DNA of 64,000 nt from NCBI GenBank assembly GCA_002197545.1, contig NFUO01000702.1, forward strand, positions 62,001 through 126,000. Direction: 5' to 3'. This document shows, in pieces, positions 33,293-41,854 of the stretch. Below the pieces are notes generated by a model that saw only the letters and a program-made list of their open reading frames with translations, made no database searches and had not been told where the DNA came from. How positions within the stretch are numbered: the stretch's first letter is position 1; every line of letters starts with the position of its first letter. Made by a program: the position numbers and the translations under genes. This stretch comes from Acidobacteria subdivision 2 bacterium RH1 MAG20 (GTDB lineage Bacteria > Acidobacteriota > Terriglobia > Terriglobales > Acidobacteriaceae).

Positions 33293-34531
33293 ATGGGAGT
33301 TCGGACGATGGTGAAGGATGTCTGGGAGAAGCTGGCGGGCGTTGAGGCGGCGGCGGATGCGGCGGTTGGGGAACGGAAGACGACGATGCTGCCTTCGATT
33401 TTGACGCCGTATAGCCAGGCGGGGCGGACGGGGCAGAGCGCGCTGCCGAAGCCTACTCCAGCCAATCTGCGGAAGTTTGCGGAGACGCCGGTGGTGCGGC
33501 GGGCGATCAATGTGGTGAAGGACAAGATCGCCAGCATGGACTGGCAGGTGAGGGTGCGGCGGGGCTATGACGCTGCGAACGTAACGGATGCGGCTGCGCG
33601 GCTGAATGCGCTGCGGCTTTGCCTTGAGGAGCCGAATGCCGCGGACAGCTTTCGCGTGCTGTGGGAGCAGGTGCTGGAAGATCTTCTGGTCGGCGGATTT
33701 GGCGCGGTGGAGATGGAAGCTACGGGTGATGCGGCGCGGCCATTTCATCTTTGGGCGGTCGATGGAGCGACCATCCAGATCGACAGCAAATGGGATGGCG
33801 ATCCGGCGAAGCCGCGCTATGCCCAGGCCACGGGGCAGTTGGGGCGGGAGGGTTTGATTCCTCTGCTCGACGACGAGCTGATGTATGTGCGGTTGAATCC
33901 GCGCACGCATACGCCGTTTGGGCTGGGGCGGCTGGAGGTTGCGTTCGAGACGGTGAACCAGTTTCTCAGCGCGAACCGTTATGCCGGGCGGCTTGCCTCG
34001 AACTCAGTGGTGCAGTATGCGCTGTGGTTGAACGAGGCCACGCCGGAGCAGCATGACCGTTTGATTCGCTGGTGGCAGGACGAGATTGAGGGCACGGGCC
34101 GCGTGCCTCTCCTGAGCTGCGAGCAGAAGCCGGAGGTGTTGCGCTTTGCCGGCGGCACCGATGCCGACCTGCGGCTGGCATGGCAGGAGATGCTGATTCG
34201 GCTGATTGCGAATGCGTTTGAGCTACCGCCGATGCTGCTGGGATTGCAGCAGGGCCTCAACCGCTCGACTGCCGGTGAGCTGGCCGATGAAGCGTTCCAG
34301 AGCGCGGTCATACCGGTGGCGAAGCTGCTGGCGGAGCATATCACGCGCGACCTGTTCGCGAAGAAGCTGGGATGGCGCGAGTTCGAGTTCTGCTTCAACG
34401 ATCTGGAGAGCAGAGATGAGACCGAAGAGGTGCAGATACAGACCACGCTGCTGAAGGCGGGTGTGCTGACGGTGGATGAGGTGCGGCAGATGCGCGGGCT
34501 GGCTCCGCTGAAGACGGCGGTGGCGCAGTGA
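33293..34531 (+). CDS. Phage portal protein (HK97-like)
   Basis: This 412-residue protein has the HK97-type portal fold. It shows TPVVRRAINVVKDKIASMDWQ near residue 65, a central stretch FGLGRLEVAFETVN and the clip/stem region ANAFELPPMLLGLQQGLNRST with the family LG...RST pattern. The C-terminus ends in KAGVLTVDEVRQMRGL, also typical. The portal forms the dodecameric DNA channel of a capsid and docks the terminase, so it fits the terL gene 2.2 kb upstream. The start is preceded by GAGAGGTGAGG. The stop overlaps the next gene (GTGA). Confidence 0.9.
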   Translation: MGVRTMVKDVWEKLAGVEAAADAAVGERKTTMLPSILTPYSQAGRTGQSALPKPTPANLRKFAETPVVRRAINVVKDKIASMDWQVRVRRGYDAANVTDAAARLNALRLCLEEPNAADSFRVLWEQVLEDLLVGGFGAVEMEATGDAARPFHLWAVDGATIQIDSKWDGDPAKPRYAQATGQLGREGLIPLLDDELMYVRLNPRTHTPFGLGRLEVAFETVNQFLSANRYAGRLASNSVVQYALWLNEATPEQHDRLIRWWQDEIEGTGRVPLLSCEQKPEVLRFAGGTDADLRLAWQEMLIRLIANAFELPPMLLGLQQGLNRSTAGELADEAFQSAVIPVAKLLAEHITRDLFAKKLGWREFEFCFNDLESRDETEEVQIQTTLLKAGVLTVDEVRQMRGLAPLKTAVAQ

Positions 34532-36855
34532 GAGTGACGATCGACAACCTGGATGGCGCGGGCGCGGTGGACTACAGTTGCGCGGTGTGTTCCGATGGGC
34601 CGCTGAAGATCGAGCGCGTGCTGAATGCTCCTTCGCGTTGCGGCGGGATGCTGGATATTCTGAATGCCGGCGGCAGTGCGTTGGCTGTGCCTGCGCGGCG
34701 CGGGCGCATGGTGGTGACGTCGGATGCTGGAACGGTCCTGTTTACGGGCTATGTGGCGACGGAGCCGGAGCGCATCTATGCGGGCGTGGCGACGATGGGG
34801 CCGGTGTATCGCTATGCCTTCAGCGCGATCAGCGATGAGTGGCTGCTGGATAAGCAGGCGTCTGTGTTGAGCGGTGCTGGGTTGGCCCAGGCGGGCGGCC
34901 AGGTGCTGACGACGTTGACCAACCGTGTCGACAGCGGCTTGTTCACGACGACGGGCGTGCTGGATGGGCGATCGGTTGGCGTGTTTGAGCCGGTCGAGAT
35001 ATCGGCGTGGTCGGCGAATGCGGGCCAGCTTGCCAGTGCTACGTATGCGGCGTATCGCGTGCTGGATGGCGCGGTGACGATGCCGTCGGTGGGTGCGGTG
35101 ACTCATGCGTTGAGCGATGGCGATGGGACGTTGCAAATCGCGGCGCTGAAGACCTCGGCAGTGAAAGAGCTGGCCAACGATGTGACCGTAAGCGGCGAGA
35201 TGGAGCCTGCGGCCTACATCGCCGAGACGTTTGCCGGGGACGGGACGACGACGGTGTTTCAACTGGCGGAGACGCCGTTTCGTCCGAAGCGGTCTGCCAA
35301 TTCTTCCACGTTGTTGACGGACAGCTTCAACGAAGGAGTGTTCAATGCGCGGGTGTGGCAGGTCTCCGATCCGGGATCGCATCTGGGATTCGGCGCGGCG
35401 GGGCTGACGATGATGGGAGGCAATGGGTTCGATGGGCAGACGACCTTAACTGCTATCGACACGGTGGAGATGGGCGGGTCGTTAGTGATGGAGGCAGGGA
35501 ACCTGCAGCTCGGAGGGGCCAGCATGGGCATTGTGTGCGGCCTGTACTCCGGCACAACGCAGAGCGCGAATTGCCTGGCAGGGTACAACGTCCGGCAGAG
35601 CGGAGGCGCAACTGTTATCGTGCCGCTGGTGAATGGGGCCGAGGTTGGAACTGTGTTTACGCTGCTGAGCGGGCATACGTATACCCTGCGCATCCGGCTG
35701 CACTGTGTCGAGGCGCAGCGCGTATTGCAGTCTTACTACGCGATGGTGGATGGCGCGGTGCAGGAGTTTGGCGGCGGCGTGGTGCAGGCCCCGATGTCGC
35801 TTGTGTTTGAGTTGCAGGACCTGGGGGTGGCCTCGAATACTCCGGCGACGGTGTTGTACGACGGCGCGGTGGCGAGCTCGGCGGGGAGTTGCAGCTTTGT
35901 CGCGGTGAACAGCGTGCAACTGTTTGGGTCGATGGGCTATTGCAGGGCGACGCAGACGGGATCGGCGTGGGTGGTGAGTACGCTGTCGAATGGAACGAAG
36001 GTGACGCGGCTGATCGGCGTTGCCGGAGAGGGCGTGGACTGCAAGGTATCTGCAACCGGAAAGGTTACATTTCTGGCGGGACGCGTTCCGGTGGCGGGGG
36101 AGCTCGTTACCGTGACCTATCGCGGACGGCAGAGAGCGGTGGCGCGGCTGAAGAATGCGGCGAGCGTAGCGGCTGAGGCTGCGGACGGTGTTCCGGGAAC
36201 GGCGCAGTGGCTGGGTAAGGTGACATCGCCGGTAGCGCGGAGTTCCATGGACTGCGAAAACGCCGCGCTGGCGGTGCTTGGTTTTTCGGCAAGCCGCGCG
36301 GCGGCGGTTGCCGGGACGTATGAGGCGGTGAATCCCGCGGACGTCTGGCCGGGGGATGTGCTGGCTGTAACGGCTGGCAGCGCCACCATGAGTGTTATCG
36401 CCCGGCGCGTGGATATTGCCGATGGCGCAGCGTGGCCGGAGATGCTGACGTACCGCATCGCGTTTGCGAACGATTGGGCCGAGGGGCTTGGGCTGAAGCT
36501 GTCGGAGACGATTGCGGCGGATGCGCTGCTGCCGCAGACAGCGTTGACGACTGCCGCCAATGTGCTTGCGAACCTGCAACAGTTACAAATTGCGAGCGCG
36601 ACCGGGACCGCGTTGCAGGTGGATGCCGGAACGGAGGCGCCTGCGGGCGGCGGGTTCGAGGTGCGACGGCGGGACTGGGATTTTGGACCAGGCGTGGACC
36701 AGGATTTAGTGCTGCGGAGTCCGGTGCGGAACTTTTCGATTCCGCGCGAGGGACAGGTGGAACGGTACTACGTGCGGATGTACGACGGCTCGACGCCGCC
36801 GGTGTATTCGCGGTTTTCGAGCGCGGTGTTTACGGATTTACCGGTGGGATCGTAA
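34528..36855 (+). CDS. Phage tail/baseplate-type protein, 775 residues
   Basis: The gene starts with GTG overlapping the portal stop by 4 bp, so translation is coupled. The protein is beta-rich, Gly/Ala/Val-dominated and without membrane segments. The first 250 residues and residues 480-700 have the repeating-strand style of tail-hub or tail-tip proteins. A middle part (about 265-465) resembles a LamG/concanavalin-like carbohydrate-binding insertion. The last 80 residues (RNFSIPREGQVERYYVRMYDG) resemble a fibronectin-type repeat. I do not recognise a named family; the tail role is inferred from composition and context. It is a large protein for such a reduced cluster and its frame is intact. 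Confidence 0.65.
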   Translation: MRVTIDNLDGAGAVDYSCAVCSDGPLKIERVLNAPSRCGGMLDILNAGGSALAVPARRGRMVVTSDAGTVLFTGYVATEPERIYAGVATMGPVYRYAFSAISDEWLLDKQASVLSGAGLAQAGGQVLTTLTNRVDSGLFTTTGVLDGRSVGVFEPVEISAWSANAGQLASATYAAYRVLDGAVTMPSVGAVTHALSDGDGTLQIAALKTSAVKELANDVTVSGEMEPAAYIAETFAGDGTTTVFQLAETPFRPKRSANSSTLLTDSFNEGVFNARVWQVSDPGSHLGFGAAGLTMMGGNGFDGQTTLTAIDTVEMGGSLVMEAGNLQLGGASMGIVCGLYSGTTQSANCLAGYNVRQSGGATVIVPLVNGAEVGTVFTLLSGHTYTLRIRLHCVEAQRVLQSYYAMVDGAVQEFGGGVVQAPMSLVFELQDLGVASNTPATVLYDGAVASSAGSCSFVAVNSVQLFGSMGYCRATQTGSAWVVSTLSNGTKVTRLIGVAGEGVDCKVSATGKVTFLAGRVPVAGELVTVTYRGRQRAVARLKNAASVAAEAADGVPGTAQWLGKVTSPVARSSMDCENAALAVLGFSASRAAAVAGTYEAVNPADVWPGDVLAVTAGSATMSVIARRVDIADGAAWPEMLTYRIAFANDWAEGLGLKLSETIAADALLPQTALTTAANVLANLQQLQIASATGTALQVDAGTEAPAGGGFEVRRRDWDFGPGVDQDLVLRSPVRNFSIPREGQVERYYVRMYDGSTPPVYSRFSSAVFTDLPVGS

Positions 36856-36863
36856 GGGGGTGG

Positions 36864-37082
36864 ATGATGACGGAATTTGAAGGACAGGTGCTGGCCGACT
36901 TAACCGTGTTGAAGAGCCAGATGCAACAGCTCCTCGGAATTGGACAGCCGGGGCGGCTGACGCAGTTGGAAGAGCGCGTGGAGCGGCATGAGCGCAGCGT
37001 GCAGAGGATGAAGGGACTGTTTACGGCTGCCGGAGGATTGCTGACGGTGGTCCAGGTGGTGGTGGATTACTTTCGCCGCTGA
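36864..37082 (+). CDS. Small coiled-coil membrane protein, holin/XhlA-like
   Basis: The 72-residue product starts at ATG 36864, behind TAAGGGGG, 8 bp after the tail-type gene. Residues 1-48 are a charged coiled coil (RLTQLEERVERHERSVQRM). Residues 50-68 are a hydrophobic helix, with basic residues at the end (YFRR). This matches small holin-like or XhlA-type phage proteins, which help a lysin across the membrane. It is the last gene of the phage-derived cluster. No lysin gene follows; a phage-type lysozyme lies 9.6 kb away at 46707. Confidence 0.6.
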   Translation: MMTEFEGQVLADLTVLKSQMQQLLGIGQPGRLTQLEERVERHERSVQRMKGLFTAAGGLLTVVQVVVDYFRR

Positions 37083-37122
37083 GAGGTATAAGGCAGTTAG
37101 CGAAATCGTATAATCGGGGTCT

Positions 37123-37629
37123 ATGAGCGACGAGCCGCTGGTTGGAGTTGTGATGGGAAGCCGCAATGATTATGCGGTGATGCGAAGCGCCGTTGAGGTG
37201 CTGAAAGAGTTTGGCGTGCCGCATGAGGTGCGCGTGGTTTCGGCGCATCGCACGCCGGAGCTGTTGTTCGAGTATGCCGATGCGGCGGTGGGGCGCGGGC
37301 TGCGTGCGATCATCGCGGGCGCGGGCGGCGCGGCGCATCTGCCGGGAATGCTGGCGGCGAAGACGGTGGTCCCGGTGCTGGGCGTGCCGATTGCCGCGAC
37401 GGCGTTGCAGGGCATGGACTCCCTGTTGAGTATCGTTCAGATGCCGAAGGGGGTCCCCGTGGCCACGCTGGCGATTGGAGCGGCGGGCGCGGCGAACGCC
37501 GGGCTGCTGGCGGGGGCGATGCTGGCTACGACGGACCCTGCGTTGCGGGTGCGACTGATGGAGTGGCGCGCGGCTCGGCGGAACGAGGTGCTGGAGCAGG
37601 TTGTGGGGGAAGATGGGGCTGGCGCGTGA
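37123..37629 (+). CDS. purE: N5-carboxyaminoimidazole ribonucleotide mutase (class I PurE)
   Basis: PurE moves the carboxyl group of N5-CAIR to C4 in purine synthesis. The 168-residue enzyme shows [14 protein letters not shown] at the phosphate loop, the catalytic VSAHRTPE and [11 protein letters not shown], and VPVLGVPI. The class I sequence agrees with the presence of purK directly downstream, since class II enzymes do without it. The stop overlaps the GTG of purK by 4 bp. Confidence 0.96.
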   Translation: MSDEPLVGVVMGSRNDYAVMRSAVEVLKEFGVPHEVRVVSAHRTPELLFEYADAAVGRGLRAIIAGAGGAAHLPGMLAAKTVVPVLGVPIAATALQGMDSLLSIVQMPKGVPVATLAIGAAGAANAGLLAGAMLATTDPALRVRLMEWRAARRNEVLEQVVGEDGAGA

Positions 37630-38822
37630 GCCTGGCTAAATCGCAAAAGAATTTGCGCACAGCGAAACCGATTCTTCCGGGTGCGACGATTGGGATCTTT
37701 GGCGGCGGGCAGCTTGGGCGCATGACGGCGATGGCGGCGCGAGCGATGGGCTATCGCATCCAGGTGCTCGACCCAGACCCGGCGTGTCCGGCGCGGTTTG
37801 TGGTGGATGGCTGCATCGAAGCGGGGTGGGATGATTCACGCGAGGCAGCGAACCTGGCGCGCGGATGCGATGTGGTGACGCTGGAGATTGAGCAGATCTC
37901 GGCGGCGAGTATGGCGGCGGCGGCGAACTTTGCTCCGGTGAGACCGAGTGGGGCGATGCTGGCGATCATTCAGGACAGGATCGAGCAGAAGGACTGGCTG
38001 CGGCGAAATGGGTTTCCGGTGGGTGAATATCGGGCAGTGCGATCGCTCGATGAACTGCGCCGCGCCGTCGCCGAGCTTGGCGGCAAGTGTTTTTGCAAGA
38101 GCGCGACCGGCGGCTACGATGGGCGCGGGCAGGGCAAGATTGGGTTTTTGGCTGGGGCTTCGATGGAAGACGAAGTGCGGGGAGCCTGGGCTGCTCTTGG
38201 CGAGGGGCCGGGCGTGGCGGAGAAGGCCATCGATTTGGAGCGCGAGATCTCGGTGATGGTGGCGCGTGCTCCGAATGGCGAGGTGAAGGTCTTTCCGACG
38301 GCGTGGAACCATCACGAAGATCAGATACTGGCGTGGAGCGTGATGCCGGCTCCGCTGTCTTCGGCGACGGAGATTGAAGCGCGAAAGATTGCCGAGGAGA
38401 TCGCCGATACGTTTCAGCTTGAGGGTGTGCTGGCGGTGGAGATGTTCTGCACCAAAGACGGGAAGTTGCTGGTGAATGAGCTGGCTCCGCGGCCGCATAA
38501 CAGCTACCACGCCAGCGAACGCGCCTGCGTGACCAGCCAGTTCGAGCAACTGGTGCGGGCGGTGTGCGATCTTCCGCTCGGCGACGTGGATATCGTGCAG
38601 CCAGCGGCGATTGCGAACCTGTTGGGCGAGGTCTGGCTGAACTCCGACGGCACGGCGCGGGAGCCGAGGTTCGATGAGGCGCTTGCCGTGCCGGGAGTAA
38701 GGCTGCATCTCTATGAGAAGCACAAGCCGCGCAAAGGGCGGAAGATGGGGCATCTGTCGACTGTGGGAGCTACGGCGGAAGAGGCGGTGGAACTGGTGCT
38801 AAGAGCGAAGGCTTTGTTGTAA
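37626..38822 (+). CDS. purK: N5-carboxyaminoimidazole ribonucleotide synthase
   Basis: I start PurK at GTG 37626, coupled to the purE stop; the longer open frame is overlap with purE. The 398-residue ATP-grasp enzyme makes N5-CAIR from AIR, bicarbonate and ATP. It shows the N-terminal glycine loop [12 protein letters not shown], the ATP-grasp lid segment [31 protein letters not shown], and the metal site region [23 protein letters not shown]. All are normal. It feeds PurE in the same operon. Confidence 0.96.
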   Translation: MSLAKSQKNLRTAKPILPGATIGIFGGGQLGRMTAMAARAMGYRIQVLDPDPACPARFVVDGCIEAGWDDSREAANLARGCDVVTLEIEQISAASMAAAANFAPVRPSGAMLAIIQDRIEQKDWLRRNGFPVGEYRAVRSLDELRRAVAELGGKCFCKSATGGYDGRGQGKIGFLAGASMEDEVRGAWAALGEGPGVAEKAIDLEREISVMVARAPNGEVKVFPTAWNHHEDQILAWSVMPAPLSSATEIEARKIAEEIADTFQLEGVLAVEMFCTKDGKLLVNELAPRPHNSYHASERACVTSQFEQLVRAVCDLPLGDVDIVQPAAIANLLGEVWLNSDGTAREPRFDEALAVPGVRLHLYEKHKPRKGRKMGHLSTVGATAEEAVELVLRAKALL

Positions 38823-38904
38823 GAATTTAGCGCCAGTGCCTGAATACAAATTTGGCCGATAATGATTCCAGCCAAAGAAGTTATATCGAACCTGAGGAGA
38901 AACA

Positions 38905-39348
38905 ATGTGTGATGTGCATTACTTGCTTCAGGAAGTTGCCCCGATATCCACTCATATGTCCTACGAATCGTTTTTAACGATCGTCCTGACCTCTTTATGC
39001 GTGATTCTCGCTGCACTAGCCCTTGGTATTGGCGCGCTTGCAGTGTGGGGATATAACGGCATTCAAGAAGCAGTTACAAAGCGAGCCACTAACAATGCTG
39101 AAGCTGCCTTAGCCGCAAAAATGCAGGAGTATCCAGACGCGAAGGAAATTATCACCGTGTTTCGAAAGTTCCAGGAGCATGTTCAATTTATGGAATCGAT
39201 TCGTGAACAAATGGCTACCGGTGGATCGAATAACGTTGCAGAAGCATCAAATTTAGTACAAGATGAGAGTGCGGGGAGACCTGCGGACTCCATCGCAGCT
39301 GACTACCCTTCAGTGCAGGAGGTTGATATCGATGTCAAACGTACTTGA
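38905..39348 (+). CDS. Single-pass membrane protein of unknown function, partner of an ImmA/IrrE protein
   Basis: The 147-residue product starts behind GAGGAG. It has one long hydrophobic helix (about residues 24-50), followed by a helical, coiled-coil-like cytoplasmic or periplasmic part (55-110) and an acidic tail. There are no recognisable domains. The last 17 bp overlap the start of the metallopeptidase gene, so they are co-translated and probably work together. The base composition is less GC-rich than purK, a sign of acquired DNA. The pair could be a toxin-antitoxin-like or regulatory module. Confidence 0.65.
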   Translation: MCDVHYLLQEVAPISTHMSYESFLTIVLTSLCVILAALALGIGALAVWGYNGIQEAVTKRATNNAEAALAAKMQEYPDAKEIITVFRKFQEHVQFMESIREQMATGGSNNVAEASNLVQDESAGRPADSIAADYPSVQEVDIDVKRT

Positions 39349-39835
39349 AAGAGCGACGACGGCAACTCCTGGACAAGTGATTGCAAAATACCAGACGGAA
39401 GCTCCAGTCAATGTAGTTAAGATTGCCGAGGAGTTGGGAATCCATGTTTGGGAGATGGAGAACATGTCTCCGGATGTCTCTGGAAAACTCTTCCGGGACA
39501 AATTAAATGGTGGCCCAAGCGGCTTTAGCATTGTCGTGCGCAAATCGGATTCCCCCGCGCGCAAACGATTTACCGTAGCCCATGAGATAGCTCACTTTGT
39601 GCTTCACAAAGACAAGCTCGACGGCGGGATTATTGATGACGCAATGTACCGCAGCGGACTGGGAAATAAGGAAGAGACTGAAGCCAACCGTCTAGCGGCA
39701 GATATCCTCATGCCGTACAGCTTGATTCAAAGTCTCGTCAAACAGGGTTACAAAAGCGGAGCCATGTTGGCCGAGAAGCTTGGCGTTTCAAAGACTGCCA
39801 TCGGTATCAGGCTAGGGCTGTCCAACGTGGATTGA
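39332..39835 (+). CDS. ImmA/IrrE family zinc metallopeptidase
   Basis: I start the protein at ATG 39332, 9 bp after AGGAGG. The 167-residue enzyme carries the zinc motif VAHEIAHFVLH (HExxH) and a downstream glutamate in ETEANRLAADILMP, both characteristic of ImmA/IrrE proteins. A C-terminal helix-turn-helix-like part follows (AMLAEKLGVSKTAIGIRL). ImmA cleaves a phage-type repressor in ICEBs1 and IrrE cleaves DdrO. The local substrate is unknown; the membrane protein coupled upstream or the HTH regulator at 26526 are candidates. Confidence 0.88.
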   Translation: MSNVLERATTATPGQVIAKYQTEAPVNVVKIAEELGIHVWEMENMSPDVSGKLFRDKLNGGPSGFSIVVRKSDSPARKRFTVAHEIAHFVLHKDKLDGGIIDDAMYRSGLGNKEETEANRLAADILMPYSLIQSLVKQGYKSGAMLAEKLGVSKTAIGIRLGLSNVD

Positions 39836-39845
39836 ATCTATAGCC

Positions 39846-39886
39846 AAAAGGCGACGGACTCATTCTGAGTCCGTCGCCTTTTTTGT
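39846..39886. terminator. Bidirectional terminator
   Basis: A perfect 17-bp stem joins AAAAGGCGACGGACTCA (39846-39862) with its complement (39866-39882) and is followed by TTTTG. It can end both the ImmA/IrrE gene on the plus strand and the E2 gene on the minus strand, which converge here. Confidence 0.95.
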
Positions 39887-39902
39887 TGATGGAAGATCGT
39901 GC

Positions 39903-41540
39903 TTACCCGATGTCTTCGGACCAGTTTTCGAGATAGGCCTTGAAGTCGGACATGAATTTGCCGGCGTCGGCCCCGTCGACGATGCGGTGGTCGAAGCCGA
40001 GGGTGAAGCGCTGGATGGAGCGGATGGCGATGGAGTCGTTGCCGTCCTTGTCCGTCAGAACTTCGGCTTCCTTGTTGAGGCCGCCGATGCCGAGGATGGC
40101 GCTCTGCGGCTGGTTGATGATCGGCGTGCCGAACTGCTCGCCGAAGATGCCGGAGTTGGTGAGGGTGAAGGTGCCGCCGGAGATCTCGTCGGGGGCGAGC
40201 TTCTTGCCGCGGGCGCGCTCGGCCACATCGACGATGCCGCGGGCGATGCCGAGGAAGTTCTTCTCCTCGGTCTGCTTGAGCACAGGGACGATCAGGCCCC
40301 AGTCGAGCGCGACCGCGATGCCGATGTTGATGTTCTTGTTGTAGAGGATAGCGTCGCCCTGGAGGAAGGCATTGACGACAGGGTGTTTGCGCAGCGCCAC
40401 GATGGCGGCGCGGGTGATGAAGGGCATGTAAGTCAGCTTGACGCCGTTGCGTTGCTCGTACTTCGACTTTTCTTTCTCGCGCAGCTTGACGATGCGGGTC
40501 ATGTCCACCTTGAAGACAGTGTGGACGTGCGGGCTGGTACGCTTGGATTCGACCATGCGCTGGGCGATGATGGAGCGCATCTTCGACATCGGGACGAGTT
40601 CGCCGGGCTGCGGTGTTGGCGCAGCCGGTTTGGCTGCCGCCGGAGCGGATGCCGCAGGTGCAGCAGCAGCGGGCTTCGCGCCTCCTTCGAGGTGGCCGAG
40701 GATGTCGGTCTTGGTGATGCGGCCGGCGGAGCCGGTGCCGGGAACCTGGGCGAGATCGACGTTGTTGTCCTTGGCGATCTTGCGCACGAGCGGCGAGGAG
40801 CGAACGCCTTCGCCCGCTGTTGCCGAGGCTGAACCCACCTTAGTCTCCGATGAGACTGGAGCCGAAGATGGGGCATCCGCGGTCGTGACAGGCGCGGCCT
40901 TTGGGGCAGCAGGAGCGGCCTTGCCGGCAGCGCCGCCGATGACGGCGACGACAGTGTTGACCGTAACGGTCGTGCCTTCGGCGACCTTGATCTCGGAGAG
41001 GGTCCCAGCCACGGGTGAGGGAATCTCGGCGTCAACCTTGTCGGTGGAGATTTCAAAGATAGGCTCGTCGCGCTGGACGGTGTCGCCGACCTTCTTGAGC
41101 CACTTGGTGATGGTTCCCTCGGTGATGGACTCGCCCATCTGCGGCATCAGGACTTCGGTACCCGGTCCAGCGGCAGCAGCGGCTGGCGGATTGCCCTGGG
41201 TTGCCGCTGGCGTTTCGGCGGCGGCTGGGGTGGCCGTATCTGCGGCAGGAGCGGCTGCGGTTTCTGCCTTTGCGGGTGCTGCGGCAGGCGCGGAGGCAGA
41301 GCCGCTTTCGGCGATGGTGGCGACGACGGTGTTGATAGTAACGGTCTTACCTTCCTCCACCTTGATCTCGGAGAGGGTTCCGGCCACAGGCGAGGGAATC
41401 TCGGCGTCGACCTTGTCGGTCGAAATCTCAAAGAGCGGCTCGTCGCGCTGGACGGTGTCGCCGGGCTTTTTGAGCCACTTGGTGATAGTGCCTTCGGTGA
41501 TGGATTCGCCCATCTGGGGCATAACTACGTCAGTCGGCAT
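39903..41540 (-). CDS. sucB: Dihydrolipoamide acyltransferase E2 with two lipoyl domains
   Basis: The 545-residue E2 core protein has two lipoyl domains with lysines Lys43 and Lys168 in STDKVDAE and almost the same sequence around them, joined by Ala/Pro-rich linkers. A peripheral-subunit-binding domain follows (SSPLVRKIAKDNNVDLAQVPG), then the catalytic domain with the active HRIVDGADAG near the C-terminus. It transfers an acyl group from the lipoyl arm to CoA in a 2-oxoacid dehydrogenase complex. The 2-oxoglutarate complex is likely, although pyruvate or branched-chain substrates cannot be excluded. lipB and the E3 gene lpdA lie upstream on the same strand. Confidence 0.92.
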   Translation of the reverse strand: MPTDVVMPQMGESITEGTITKWLKKPGDTVQRDEPLFEISTDKVDAEIPSPVAGTLSEIKVEEGKTVTINTVVATIAESGSASAPAAAPAKAETAAAPAADTATPAAAETPAATQGNPPAAAAAGPGTEVLMPQMGESITEGTITKWLKKVGDTVQRDEPIFEISTDKVDAEIPSPVAGTLSEIKVAEGTTVTVNTVVAVIGGAAGKAAPAAPKAAPVTTADAPSSAPVSSETKVGSASATAGEGVRSSPLVRKIAKDNNVDLAQVPGTGSAGRITKTDILGHLEGGAKPAAAAPAASAPAAAKPAAPTPQPGELVPMSKMRSIIAQRMVESKRTSPHVHTVFKVDMTRIVKLREKEKSKYEQRNGVKLTYMPFITRAAIVALRKHPVVNAFLQGDAILYNKNINIGIAVALDWGLIVPVLKQTEEKNFLGIARGIVDVAERARGKKLAPDEISGGTFTLTNSGIFGEQFGTPIINQPQSAILGIGGLNKEAEVLTDKDGNDSIAIRSIQRFTLGFDHRIVDGADAGKFMSDFKAYLENWSEDIG

Positions 41541-41694
41541 GAAGGTTCCTTATGGTGATACCGGGCTTTTTGCGAAATTGCCGCGCAACTTTGGATTATA
41601 AGACGATGGGTTGAAAACTGGCATATCGAGCCGATAATCGACGCTTGATGAATGGTGGGGTAACGCCGGAACCGGCATGAGACAAAGGCAAAGA

Positions 41695-41815
41695 CGAAAT
41701 ACAGGGGTCTCTCCGCTGCGGCGTGCGATGAAGCCGCACGCCTTCGGTCGAGATGACATTGGGGTTGGAGTTTGTAATAGTTCCAACCGCAGATCCCTCC
41801 GCTTCGCTGCGGGAT
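41695..41815 (-). repeat. Inverted copy of the main dispersed repeat plus a second-class copy
   Basis: CGAAATACAGG to GAGATGACAT (41695-41759) is the main repeat on the minus strand with internal stem GGCGTGCG-ATGAA-CGCACGCC. At 41789-41815, CCGCAGATCCCTCCGC to GGGATGAC is the other class. The remainder of the 314-bp gap upstream of the E2 gene (41541-41694) shows no gene. Confidence 0.8.
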
Positions 41816-41854
41816 GACAAAAAAGAAGCTTCGCGGTAGGTAATCCCAGAACGC

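Noticed and set aside
35482..36579. 365-residue minus-strand frame opposite the tail-type gene
   Set aside because: Arg/His-rich antisense frame, no ribosome site, while the plus-strand frame is intact and coupled to the portal gene.
40438..41601. Long plus-strand frame opposite the E2 gene
   Set aside because: Antisense of an Ala/Pro-rich linker region, which often gives long open frames; composition is low-complexity Ala/Val/Ser.
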